From: Lotus japonicus
Lineage: Eukaryota > Streptophyta > Magnoliopsida > Fabales > Fabaceae
Reading direction: 5' to 3'
Assembly: GCF_012489685.1 (NCBI RefSeq)
Contig: NC_080042.1
Span: forward strand, 19,544,150 to 19,608,149
DNA: 64,000 nt
Below, piece after piece: positions 33,148 to 43,122 of the stretch (position 1 is the first letter of the stretch; each line of letters opens with the position of its first letter). The position numbers were made by a program, and so were the translations under genes. The notes beneath the pieces were generated by a model. The model saw nothing but the letters and a program-made list of their open reading frames with translations, did no database searches and had not been told where the DNA came from.

Positions 33148-36100
33148 CTATTTATCTCTAACACCCCCCGTCAAGCTTAGCGTTGGATTAAGACCAACTC
33201 GAAGCTTGGATCTAAAAAGTTCAAACAACGAACGAGGTAACGCCTTAGACAAAATATCAGCAAGCTGGAGAGAAGTGGGCACATGGCGAACAGCTAATCG
33301 ACCAGAGGAAACCGGCTCACGGACGAAGTGACAATCCAAGTCAATGTGTTTGGCATGCTTATGAGCAACGGGATTTTGGGCCATAAACAAAGCACTTTGG
33401 TTGTCAGTAAGAAGAAGAGGAGTCGCTGATAACCGAACACGAAGCTCATGAAGAAGATTAAGCAACCAAACTAGCTCAGAAGCAGTATTAGCCATAGCTC
33501 GGTACTCAGATTCACAACTAGAGCGAGCAACAGTAGGTTGTTTCTTTGCACTCCAAGACAAGAGATTATCACCAAGAAAAATGGCGTAGCCATAAGTAGA
33601 GCGGCGAGTGTCCGTGCAGCGAGCCCAATCAGCATCACTATAACCAATAACAGCGGGGGAAGCGGTACGACGAAACGTAAGACCGAAGTGTTGCGTGCCA
33701 CATACATAACGAAGAATTCGTTTGACAGCCTGAAAATGATCCACAGTTGGAGCCTGAAGGAACTGACTAACCGTTTTAACAGCATATGACAAGTCAGGAC
33801 GAGTAATAGTCAAGTACTGCAAGGCCCCAACAAAAGAGCGATAATGCGTAGGATCTGAGTAAGCCTCACCAGAACTAACTAGATGAGAACCGGCAGCCAA
33901 GGGTGTCGAAACATGACTGGCCTCAAGCATCATAGCACGAGAAAGCAAATCATGAGCATATTTGGCCTGGCCTAAGAACAAGCCATCAGCAGTATAAGTG
34001 ATCTCAAGACCAAGGAAGTAGCCAAGCTTACCCAGATATTTAATGGCGAACTCAGCATTAAGGCGAGCAATAAACTCAGTCAGAAGAGAGGGATCACTGC
34101 CAGTAAGAATGATGTCATCTACATACACAAGAAGATAGAGGGTAATACGTCCTTTGTAGAAGAAGAACAAGGAAGGATCAGCCCGACTACACGAAAAACC
34201 ATAGCGCATGAGAAAAGAACTTAAGCGCTGAAACCAAGCACGAGGGGCCTGTTTGAGGCCGTAGAGGGCCTTGTTCAACCGACACACATGAGTCGGGAAA
34301 CGAGGATCAACAAAACCAGGAGGCTGCTCCATATAAACAGTTTCAGTGAGATGACCATGAAGGAAAGCATTTTTGACATCCAACTGATGAAGTTGCCAAT
34401 CATTGAGCACGGCAAGAGACAAAATAAGGCGTACAGTAGTAGCTTTGACAACAGGACTGAAAGTAAGAGAGTAATCAAACTCTGGAATATGCGTGAAACC
34501 CTGAGCTACCAAACGCGCTTTTAAGCGCTCAATAGTGCCGTCACTGTGAAATTTAGTGCGAAAAACCCATTTACTTCCAACAACATTGGTAGTGGAAGGA
34601 CGAGGAACCAAAGTCCAAGTAGAATTATTATGAAGAGCAGAAAGTTCATCCTCCATGGCTGTCAACCATTGAGGATGCTTCATAGCAGATTTAAAACCCT
34701 TAGGCTCAGTAACAGTATGTAAAGCAGTAAGAAGACCAGTAGGCTGAGCGTGAACCAAGGCATAACGCGGATTGGGCTTAAAAATACCATTCTGAGATCT
34801 ATTCCGGGGGCGAGCAGCAACAGGAGCAAGAGGAACCTGAGCCAACACCGGAGAAGTAGCCGGTGGTGAAGCAGGAGGAGCCGGAGCCACAATAGTAGGG
34901 ACTTCTAGCGGTGCTAGGGAAGTAGGAGCCGGCGAAGGTGGGGCAGCATCATGAGGAACCGGCGAGGGTGGTGCATCATCGGGAGGATCCTGCAGAACAT
35001 CTGAGTCATCACAAGAAGGACAAGACAGAGGACCAGTATGTGGTGAACGCTCCGGAATGACGGGTATAACAAGTCGTAAAGATGGAGGTGATCCTGCAAA
35101 CGGTTCATAAAAAGTAGAGACCAACAAGTCATTAGCGGAAGAGTTAGAACCTGCAAAAGGGAAGCAAAATTCATCAAATTGAGCATGACGAGACACATAG
35201 GTCCGAGAAATAGCCAGATCGAAGCATTTGAATCCCTTGTGGTGACTGCTGTATCCCAAGAATATGCAAGGAGTACTCCGAGGGCTAAACTTATTTTTCA
35301 TGTATGGACGCAAGCACGGAAACACCCGACATCCGAAAGGATGGAAATTAGCATACGTAGGCGCAACATGAAATAGAAGCTGAAACGGAATCTGATTAGA
35401 GAGCACCTTGGAAGGGACACGGTTAATTATATATACGGCAGTACTGAATGCATCAACCCAATAGCTAGTAGGGACATGTGAGTGATACAACATAGCAAGA
35501 CCAAGCTCAACGACATGTCTGTGTTTCCGTTCAACTCGTCCATTCTGTGCCTGAGTATGAGGGCATGAAAACCGATGAAGCACACCCGAAGAAGCAAACA
35601 AAACCTGAACTTTGTTATTAGTGAACTCGGTGCCATTATCACTTTGAAAAACTTTGATCGACCGGGAGAATTGATTTTCCACAAATGCTTTGAATCGAAC
35701 AAGGACATCATAAAAGTCAGACTTGCGCTTCAATGGATAAAACCAAGTAAACCAGGAAAAGTCATCCACAAAAATAACAAAGTAAGAAAAATCATCAACA
35801 GACGCAACAGGAGACGGTCCCCACAAATCACAATGGATAAGGTCTAAAACTGTAGAAGCTCGTTTATTATTATCATAAAAGACTAAACGCTTACTCTTAT
35901 CCATCTGACAAGAAGTACAACAGATAGGCTTAGGCAAAATAGATGAAACATTAAAACAACCAAGTTTATGCAATTGTTGAATAATTTCAAAATTGACATG
36001 TCCTAATCGTGAGTGCCATAATTCAAAGGAGGCACGAGGCAATGGAGAACTGGTAGTAAGCAGCGCCTGCGATCCTTGGTCAAGCACATAAAGTCCTTTA

Positions 36101-37410
36101 TCACATCGGCCCCTTCCCAGAACGGCGCCTGTCTGTCGGTTCTGAATAACAAAAGAATCATCCAGGAAAATAGCTTTAGCATTATGTTGACGAGTCAATT
36201 TGCTAACAGAGACAAGATTTTTAGTTAACTGAGGCACAACCAAAACATTAGATAAAGGAACAGAATGTGAAACAGAACGAGAACCAATATGAGTAATATG
36301 TAAACCAGCCCCATTACCAACAAGAACACGATCATTACCAGAGTAGTCCTGAGAGTCCGTTAGCTGAGATAGAAAATGAGTCATATGAGAGGTGGCACCG
36401 GTATCCATATACCAGTCGGAACGGTTTGAGTTGTCCAACGAACAACCCGCAGCAAAAGATTGAGCTAAATTGGCAGACTCAGAAGAACGATCCCAGCGAA
36501 CTGGACACTTGTCAGCATAATGACCCTGCTCACGACAAATTTGACAGCGAGGCGTATAAGAGCCACGGCGGCCAGAGCCACCATTGTTGCGTCGCTGACG
36601 AGATCCTCCATTAGAGTTGCCACGATTTCCACCACGAGAACCTCCACCGGAATTTCCACGGTTGCCATTATTGGAATTCTGATTACCAGAAGAGCGGGGC
36701 TGATTGCTCGCATGGAAGGCAGCATGCGGAGGGGTCACTGATTCCTCAAGAGAAGCCTGAAAAATAGCATGACTCTTGACCTTACAAAGAATGTCAGTAA
36801 AGAAAGGTAGGGGTACCTGATCAAGCTGACCCGTGGAAAAATTTGCATATGAGGGGCCAAGACCACGAAGGAACCAATGAACTTTATCATCATTAGGCAC
36901 AGGTGCACCAATAGCAGCCAGCTGATCACAGATAGTGCGAAATTTCCGCCCATACTCAGAAACTGATAGAGAACCACGACGCATGAGTTGCAGTTCATCA
37001 CGAAGACGTAGTTCACGCGCCTTGCTGCGTGAGGCATAAGCAGAGTGTAAGGAAACCCAAACATCACGAGCAGTGATTGCGCTTAGAGTCTCAGATAAGG
37101 CCTCCTCAGTGAGGGAGGAAAGAAGCAGACTGTTGACATTATGATCGCGAGCCTGCCACGCAACATAAAGAGGATTTGGAGAAGGAGCACCATTACGTAG
37201 TGGTTGAGTAACAGTTTGTGCAAATGTCTGTTGAGTAAACTCTGGTGGAGGATCGACGGTAGGGTCAACAATATCATACAAGTTCTGATTTTGAAGAAGA
37301 GCAGTAACCTGTTTACGCCAGAGAAGAAAATTATCTGGTTTAAGTTTCATCGTAAGCATATGCACTAAAGTGTTCATGGAAAAAGTCGGAGGTGTAGCGT
37401 CCGAAGCCAT
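33148..37410 (-). CDS. Ty1/copia gag-pol polyprotein, open reading frame intact
   Basis: 1,420 residues from MASDATPPTFS (37410); 23 more codons are open upstream but the conserved N-terminus argues for this start. In order: gag (UBN2-type, residues about 20-240), zinc knuckle CQICREQGHYADKCP, protease with DTGATSHMT, pre-integrase HxxLGH region (LWHSRLGHVNFE), integrase core with D (DLWGPSP), D (FQSDNGTEF) and E (NGRVERKH), reverse transcriptase with LYVDDIILTGS, and RNase H (GYSDADWA, SSCESEYRA, HIDLDCHFVRE). Gene order PR-IN-RT-RH is that of copia. The stop lies just inside the 3' LTR. I see no stop or frameshift, so the element may be autonomous. Confidence 0.95.
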   Translation of the reverse strand: MASDATPPTFSMNTLVHMLTMKLKPDNFLLWRKQVTALLQNQNLYDIVDPTVDPPPEFTQQTFAQTVTQPLRNGAPSPNPLYVAWQARDHNVNSLLLSSLTEEALSETLSAITARDVWVSLHSAYASRSKARELRLRDELQLMRRGSLSVSEYGRKFRTICDQLAAIGAPVPNDDKVHWFLRGLGPSYANFSTGQLDQVPLPFFTDILCKVKSHAIFQASLEESVTPPHAAFHASNQPRSSGNQNSNNGNRGNSGGGSRGGNRGNSNGGSRQRRNNGGSGRRGSYTPRCQICREQGHYADKCPVRWDRSSESANLAQSFAAGCSLDNSNRSDWYMDTGATSHMTHFLSQLTDSQDYSGNDRVLVGNGAGLHITHIGSRSVSHSVPLSNVLVVPQLTKNLVSVSKLTRQHNAKAIFLDDSFVIQNRQTGAVLGRGRCDKGLYVLDQGSQALLTTSSPLPRASFELWHSRLGHVNFEIIQQLHKLGCFNVSSILPKPICCTSCQMDKSKRLVFYDNNKRASTVLDLIHCDLWGPSPVASVDDFSYFVIFVDDFSWFTWFYPLKRKSDFYDVLVRFKAFVENQFSRSIKVFQSDNGTEFTNNKVQVLFASSGVLHRFSCPHTQAQNGRVERKHRHVVELGLAMLYHSHVPTSYWVDAFSTAVYIINRVPSKVLSNQIPFQLLFHVAPTYANFHPFGCRVFPCLRPYMKNKFSPRSTPCIFLGYSSHHKGFKCFDLAISRTYVSRHAQFDEFCFPFAGSNSSANDLLVSTFYEPFAGSPPSLRLVIPVIPERSPHTGPLSCPSCDDSDVLQDPPDDAPPSPVPHDAAPPSPAPTSLAPLEVPTIVAPAPPASPPATSPVLAQVPLAPVAARPRNRSQNGIFKPNPRYALVHAQPTGLLTALHTVTEPKGFKSAMKHPQWLTAMEDELSALHNNSTWTLVPRPSTTNVVGSKWVFRTKFHSDGTIERLKARLVAQGFTHIPEFDYSLTFSPVVKATTVRLILSLAVLNDWQLHQLDVKNAFLHGHLTETVYMEQPPGFVDPRFPTHVCRLNKALYGLKQAPRAWFQRLSSFLMRYGFSCSRADPSLFFFYKGRITLYLLVYVDDIILTGSDPSLLTEFIARLNAEFAIKYLGKLGYFLGLEITYTADGLFLGQAKYAHDLLSRAMMLEASHVSTPLAAGSHLVSSGEAYSDPTHYRSFVGALQYLTITRPDLSYAVKTVSQFLQAPTVDHFQAVKRILRYVCGTQHFGLTFRRTASPAVIGYSDADWARCTDTRRSTYGYAIFLGDNLLSWSAKKQPTVARSSCESEYRAMANTASELVWLLNLLHELRVRLSATPLLLTDNQSALFMAQNPVAHKHAKHIDLDCHFVREPVSSGRLAVRHVPTSLQLADILSKALPRSLFELFRSKLRVGLNPTLSLTGGVRDK

Positions 37411-37969
37411 GAGAAAATATATCAATTTGTCAAAAAGAAAGCAACTACCACCAAAAAACGTCAAGTATGGCAGAACCAAAAAAACAAAAATGGGACCGGA
37501 AAAATAACAAATTTAACGGTCTGGCGTGGTGGCAGAAGACTGGCTGCACTGAAGAGGAGGCGACAAGTAGCGGCACAGGCTGGCGTGTTGACAGCGAGAA
37601 GAAAGGACGTCTGGCGGCGCAGGTGGCAGCGGTCGGGGAAGCTGATGACAGCAGGTGATGTCTGACAGCGCTGAAATTGAGGAGAGTAGCTGCAAGTCAG
37701 GTAAGAACGTGGCTAGCGGCGCGGATGTTCAAGGTGATGGGACGCGAAAAACGCAAGGCACACGGATCTCGAGAAGCACAGAAAATCAAGGAGAATAAAG
37801 GTTGCGCACAAAAGGACAACGCGAAGCACGAGACGGACAGCACACAAAGGTGAGATGCTGGTACAGTGGCAGCACGAGGGAAAAAATAGATGTACCAGAA
37901 AAAGAGAGAGGACGGTGGCAGCACAAGGGAGAGTTTGGAGGCTAGGGTTTCAACCTAAACCTGATACCA
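37411..37969 (-). other. Copia 5' leader with tRNA primer-binding site
   Basis: 560 bases between the 5' LTR and the gag start. The minus strand begins with TGGTATCAGG at about 37968-37959, the primer site for initiator tRNA-Met typical of copia elements. The remainder is GC-richer than the surroundings and should hold the packaging signal; no ORF of note. Confidence 0.8.
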
Positions 37970-38193
37970 TGTAAGATTGGATACTCTCACCACAAGTTGT
38001 GTGTGAGGTAGACAATGGTATTTATAATAAAGAAAGTACAGAATATTCTAAAGAATATTCAGAGACATATTACAAAATATATTAAATAATAATGAAAGAA
38101 ATATCCTGTAGGATACTACGCCTATTTATCTCTAACATATTTATTATCAACATTGAATGTGAAACACAAGAGTAATGCACTGAGCCAAAAACA

Positions 38194-38356
38194 GTGGTAA
38201 TTAAAAGAAGAAATTTCATGTGAATAGACATAAATAGATAAGTGATAGTGGCAATTAAAAGAAGAAATTTCATGTGAATAGACATAAAAGAGATAAGTGA
38301 TAGTGGCAATTAAAAGAAGAAATTTCATGTAAATAAACATAAAAAGATAAGTGACA
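38194..38356. repeat. Three tandem repeats of about 55-60 bp
   Basis: AATTAAAAGAAGAAATTTCA followed by TGTGAATAGACATAAA occurs three times (near 38198, 38253 and 38309), each ending with AGATAAGTGA. It lies just right of the copia element; the third copy is slightly diverged (TGTAAATAAACATAAA). No gene here. Confidence 0.75.
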
Positions 38357-38731
38357 GAATCAGTAATAGTGTTAATGATAGGAGTAGTGACATGAAGTCC
38401 AAAAATAGATGCAAAGAAACAAAGTGACAAAACTCACCAATGATGGTCATGCTTGCCCCCTCTAAATTTTTCCTTTTTTTACTGTTCCGACCTCTTTTGG
38501 TTTCTGGATTAAAATAGTTGCACTTATGCTCACTGATGAATTCTTTCTGTTTTATTATGATCACTCAAACTTGACTTATATCCCGTGAAGACAATGATTT
38601 GTATTGATAACATTTACGACAACTGAACTACTAAAATAATAGATTGCTTCTGTTAGATGGTATGGTTTTAACCAACTTGCTTAACATTTTTATTTGGTAA
38701 TTAAGGATCTTATTAGATTGCTTTGATGCAG

Positions 38732-38903
38732 ACAGAACTTGCTTGCACATGTTTATGAATATTTTCTTGACGGTGAGGTTTACAACTGGCTCTTGAGAGG
38801 ACCAACTGGAAAGGAAGTTGATTATAAATTCTCAGTGTTCCTTGGCCTACATATGCGAGGTTTGGAAGGGGTTGGAGAACCTTATGCACATCACATGGAT
38901 TGA
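38732..38903 (+). pseudogene. Unidentified exon-like fragment, plus strand
   Basis: After a TTTGATGCAG acceptor one frame is open for about 55 codons to TGA at 38901 (NLLAHVYEYFLDGEVYNWLL, then PTGKEVDYKFSVFLGLHMRG). The residue pattern is protein-like. It ends about 300 bp before a Helitron-type terminus at 39207, so it may be another captured gene fragment. Family unknown to me. Confidence 0.3.
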
Positions 38904-39178
38904 AGGAAGGGGAAACGTTAACTTTTATATTTACCAGTAAAAAAATTGGTCTTATTGATGTATTAAATCGACATTGAGACCCCATAGGATGCCCTGTAAG
39001 TTTCCTGTCAAGTTATTGTTCGCAACTGTTGTTTTTTTTTCATTGATTGGTTGGTGTTTTAATTTACAAGCAATGGAGTGTGTTGAAAATACCTTTTATG
39101 CATCATATAACAAGTTAGATATTATGTACTATATATGTAGGAAATATGTTGTATTAAATAATTTCTGCTCACATACTC

Positions 39179-39207
39179 ACCGTGCAAAGCATGGGCTTAT
39201 ATACTAG
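39179..39207 (+). mobile_element. Helitron-like 3' terminus, plus strand
   Basis: CCGTGC-AAA-GCATGG hairpin (one G-T pair), nine bases, then CTAG (39204-39207) before T. It is the same layout as at 12658-12686. The element ending here could include the tract to its left, into which the copia element inserted; its 5' end was not found. Confidence 0.5.
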
Positions 39208-39331
39208 TATAATACGTTTTAGGTTTAGCAGGAAAAGCAAGAGTGCATAGAGGGAGAGGTGTACACATGCCAAGAGAAGAGAAGTCAAATTCGAATTAAT
39301 CTGGGAGTGACATCTCATCAAACAATCTTAT

Positions 39332-39380
39332 GGAAGTTCTTATTTTCTAATATACTAGTGTTTTTACCCGTGCATTGAAG
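39332..39380 (-). mobile_element. Degenerate Helitron-like terminus
   Basis: GGAAGTTCTTATTTTCTAATA (the far-end word of the tandem units at 5901-8490) is followed directly by CTAGTGTTTTTACCCGTGC (39355-). Only one hairpin arm survives. The same far-end/CTAG junction as at 6950 suggests a second tandem junction that later decayed. Confidence 0.4.
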
Positions 39381-39496
39381 TGATAGTTGAAAGGTTTTGA
39401 GCATAGGAACTACAAAGTATTGAAGTGAATATGACTCTTAAGAAAAAAAATTAGTTCTAGATTTAGAGAGAATATGATGTAAAGATTTGACTCTTA

Positions 39497-39966
39497 CACT
39501 TTGTTTGGTAGGGTAGAGAGAGATAGAGAAGAGAGAGTAGAGAAGAGAGAAGTTGAGTAGAGAGAAATATGTGAGAAATAGAGTAGATTTTAAGGTTGTT
39601 TGTTATGATAGAAAGAGAAGAGAGAAAGAAGAGAAAGAATGAGGTGGAATCTCTCTCCTCTAGTTTGGTTAAATAGAGAGTGTGAGGAGATAGGATTGCT
39701 TTTATATGAAATGACACTTTTACCATTAAAATATCTATATTTATAAATTAGTATGATAATGATAGAGGGATAATATAGGAAAGTGTGTATAAAAGTTATT
39801 TTCTCTCCCCTCAAACTCTCTTCAAATTGTGAAGACCAAAAAAAGCATGATGGCCCACCACTTTTATCACCCTCCTCATCTCTCTCTCTCCAACCAAACA
39901 AAGGAACTTTAGTCATCTCTCTTCAATCTCTCTTTCTCTTGTATCTCTACCCTAACAAACATAGTG
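39497..39966. mobile_element. Tourist-like MITE, 470 bp
   Basis: Ends CACTTTGTTTGGTAGGGTAG and, on the other strand, CACTATGTTTGTTAGGGTAG, with TTA on both sides (39494-39496 and 39967-39969), the 3-bp duplication typical of PIF/Harbinger MITEs. Long GAGAGA/CTCTCT-rich inverted arms. A 472-bp relative lies at 54042-54513. Confidence 0.75.
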
Positions 39967-39969
39967 TTA

Positions 39970-41697
39970 AGGATTGCTCTCTCAGACGGTGTGAGGGCTA
40001 TTTCACTTTTCAAGAGGATTTCTAAGTCAGAGAATGAGTTCTTCCGTTGATGATTCTTCTTTTGAAAATATTCAAGTCCTCCTTATATACTTGAAGTTCC
40101 ACTAGAGTTTGTTGAGAGTCGTTGGAGCGTGTAGAGAGAACCAAGTTCTAGCCGTTGGATCAAATGGTCCTTTCGTCAAGTGCATTAAATGTATTGTACC
40201 CTTTGACTGAGACTTGTTACCATTAAGATGTATCTTGTCAGCTGGTAGGTAGCACTTGAACTTTGTTGCTTTCTTTTATAGAGAAAGAGGAAACTCGAGT
40301 GTGACAACGTTGTACTTGTTCTCTTGATCAATGGGCTTTGTAGAGTATCACATGATCTTTTTGCACTTGACTTCCTCTCCAAGATTGTGAGAGGTATTTT
40401 CTAAAATGAAAATGGCGCTCATTCTCTGGATTACACTTTCATTGGTCAGCTTGAGTTGGACGATTGATGTATTCAGTTAGTGAAGTCTTTTCTTGAGCAA
40501 ATCGTCTTGTAGTTTTTATCATACTTCTCTTGTGCAGACTGTCTTTTATCATACTTCTCTTGTGCAGACTGTCTTGTAGCATTGACTTGCATATATCATC
40601 AGACAGTAGAGGGCGTAGACCAAAAGTAATATTTCCTGAAATGCAATTCATATTTAATTTTTATTGTTATTCTTATACACTTGAAACTTTTATCATTCAA
40701 AATATGTTAAGCAATATAGATAGCATTTGAACTTAACACGCTCCAGGTCAACAAACCACGTAGTAAGACATTCCCATGATTGGCGTAATCTGTCTATAAG
40801 TCAACCAACAATGTAATAACGCCCCATCTAGGGTTTGGGGGGTTGACCCAGTATAAAAGGGAGACATTCGTCCCACCATGTATCTCATCTTCTACCTACT
40901 GAAATAATACTATAAGTCTTTTGCTCATCTGTTTAGCTCATAGGATTTTATATTAGAACACATACTTTGAACTCTAACACGAAAGGTCATCATGTCAACA
41001 ACCTATAAGTCTTTCCTTTATGTGTGTACTTCAACTAAACAATAACCCTAATCCCCAACCTTGGGTGAGGAAGTTCCACAGAAAGTTCATTGTGTTAACA
41101 CCCTAAAGGTCTTTTCTTAATGTGTCACTTCTATTGAACACTAACTCTTGTCCTCACCCTTGGGTAAGAAGTTCCACGAAAATGACTGAACCATACTTTG
41201 AACTTTAACATTATGGTCCTCATGTCGACAACCTAAAGGTCTTTCCTATTTGTGTGCACTCCAATTGCACAAGAACTCTAACCCATCTTCAAATAACTTC
41301 CTCCCAACAATTGTTTCTCGAGCTTCTTTTTTGCCATTGTTTTTCATATAAGGGGAAGAATATGAACTCCATTCTTCTAACAGTGTAATCCTTGAGATAG
41401 ATGAACCTCTACTACCAGATAGAGTCATGAATAAGATATATTAAAAATGGCTTTGACCAACTTGTTAACAAATTATGTTAGAGCTTTCATTGAAGATTTT
41501 TTTTGCTAACACTTCATTGACCAAGTTGTGGATGACCCTCTTGTCATTAATTTCTTCAGGTTTGATGAAACTTTCTTGGAATTTGAGTAAAAGGTGGATG
41601 AAGTTTGAGGTTAGTTTGCAAGTTTATGGGTTTGAGTGTGCATAAGAGAAATTTAGTCACTGCTCACATAAATAGAACTGATCGTGGATATAATAAA
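39970..41697. repeat. Repeat-rich stretch without recognised genes
   Basis: Contains a 30-bp exact tandem duplication (TTTATCATACTTCTCTTGTG..., about 40516-40577). It also has three imperfect units of roughly 100-130 bp (from about 40985, 41085 and 41215) built round CAACCTAAAGGTCTTTCCT and CTTGGGTRAGRAAGTTCCAC, and a TATAAAAGG box near 40851-40859. The CCGTTGGATCAAATGG word near 40151 recalls LTRs of SIRE-type copia elements, so one or two decayed LTRs may be present; I could not bound them. Confidence 0.35.
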
Positions 41698-41754
41698 AAT
41701 CATAGATAATTTTCATTTGTAACAATGATAGCATGTTATTCGAAAAATATTGTA

Positions 41755-42876
41755 ATGACGCGTTCTGGTCTTTCCCCAACCTCTGCTAGGGTTTCAAACC
41801 CATCTCGTGGTTCCCAGCGGCTGGTGCCTTCGACCGGCGGCGGCCTGGTTCCGGTTGGGGATGCGATTGACGATGATGAGCCGGCGGGGGAGAGCGATGG
41901 TGCTGATTGAGGTTCTGAGAAATGAGGCTCCTTGAAGTCGTGTTTCACCCTATTCGTTGATGGGATCCCAGAGGTGGCTGATTACTTCCTGATTTGAGGC
42001 CTTTTTGGCCAGATTGGGAGCTTGTTGAACGTTTTTGTGCAGCGTCGGCGAAGGATGGGGAAGTCTTTCCGCTTTGGGTTCGTGAGATACCCGTCGCTGG
42101 AGCTCGCCTCTCTCGCAATCCAGATGTTCAATGGAGCTCTGCTGTGGGGTTCGTCTCTTTCAATGGCCCTGGCAAGGTACCCAAGATCAATGGGGTCAGG
42201 ACAAAGTCTCGTTTTAGGGCTTTCTCCGACCTCACCGATCTTTTTTGAGGAGCTTCAGTCCGGCGAGAGGGTAGCGAAGCTTCGAGGGGTGGAGGTTGTT
42301 TCTGTGGACGAAACTTCCATGATTTCTGCCCTTTCCCGTGCTCCTCCCTGCGTTTTGCTGCCCGCCATAATTTCTTTTCCCCGAGACTCTTGGCTTTAGT
42401 TGCAGGGGTGACGATGCTGTCTCTGTGGTGAAAGAGGGGTGTCGCTCCAATGAGGCCCTTTTTCCCGAGTTGGGCACCTCTGACCCTGCCGTGGAGGCTG
42501 TTGTGGGGGAAACTTGTTACTCGCCTTCTCTGGCCCGTGACGTTGGTGGTGTGGTTGTGGCGACTGAGGAGATGCTTGCGACGAAAGACCGACGAAAGAG
42601 AGGAAGGCCAAGGAAAGGGCTTGTTGTAGCTAATCAGGTGGTTCGAGGAGCTCCATTGGATGTTGGCACTGAAATTTCGACGGTCCAGGTTTCGCACGGT
42701 TCGTCTCTGATTCTTCCCCAAGCCCGTGGTGCCGCTAGGGCTTTGACAAGAGCTCGTAGGAATTTTTTGATTGCTAAACAGGTCGAAGTGGTCGCCATTG
42801 GATCCGAGGAAGAAGCCATCCAGAGCTTTGCTGATCATCTCCTTGGTAACCATCCGAGGCTCTTTGGAGTTCCTTA
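41755..42876 (+). pseudogene. LINE ORF1-like RRM protein, degenerate
   Basis: Begins at ATG 41755 (MTRSGLSPTSARVSNPS), acidic tail to a stop at 41908. Another frame gives the RRM: RNP2 TLFVDGIPEVADYF, one in-frame stop, LFGQIGSLLNVFVQRR, RNP1 FRFGFVRYPS, and FNGALLWGSSLSMALAR (about 41941-42175). A Val/Glu-rich middle follows, then RKRGRPRKG (an AT-hook-like motif at about 42595-42620) and a C-terminus TRARRNFLIAKQVEVV...SEEEAIQSFADHL ending at 42876. At least two stops or frame changes break it. The RRM plus basic C-terminus is what LINE ORF1 RNA chaperones look like in plants. Confidence 0.65.
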
Positions 42877-43099
42877 GCTGTTGAGGGGCTGACGAGGTTT
42901 CTTCGATTCTTTCTAGGTGTGTTTCTTTTGGGTTGTTCTGCTTTGGTTTTGTTTTCTTTGTAGGCTTTTCTATCTTGGCTTTCCTTTGCTAGATTTTTGG
43001 CTGGTTTAGGTGGTTGGGGGGTTTTTGCCGAGCGCTTTGAGTCATTTTGCGATTTTTTGTGGTCTTTGTGTTACCGCCGGCGGCTGATTTGTATTCTCT

Positions 43100-43122
43100 G
43101 CTTGAGGGTTTTGCTCTCAAGC
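43100..43122 (+). other. 3' stem-loop of RRM-only element
   Basis: GCTTGAG, loop GGTTTTGCT, CTCAAGC, 7-bp stem about 30 bases before the A-rich tail. Stem bases differ from those of the hairpins at 5682-5703 and 8797-8817 while pairing and loop start (GGTT/GGGTT) are kept. Confidence 0.6.

Larger units (their letters stand above)
32996..38137 (-). mobile_element. Complete Ty1/copia retrotransposon, minus strand
   Basis: 5,142 bp with two 168-bp LTRs (32996-33163 and 37970-38137, TGTAAGATT...TCTCTAACA on the plus strand) and a perfect TATTT duplication (32991-32995 and 38138-38142). The LTRs differ at two positions that I can see (GTGCGAGG/GTGTGAGG and CCTATAGG/CCTGTAGG), so the insertion is fairly young. 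The minus strand has a primer site TGGTATCAGG next to the 5' LTR, complementary to initiator-methionine tRNA, and a purine tract GACGGGGGG directly before the 3' LTR. All parts for retrotransposition are present in outline. Confidence 0.96.

Noticed and set aside
34275..35847. Many small ORFs inside the copia element
   Set aside because: Shadows of the intact polyprotein frame.
42128..42853. 241-codon minus-strand ORF over the RRM-only element
   Set aside because: Antisense shadow of a GC-rich coding region; no start context or domain, and the plus strand carries the RRM motifs.
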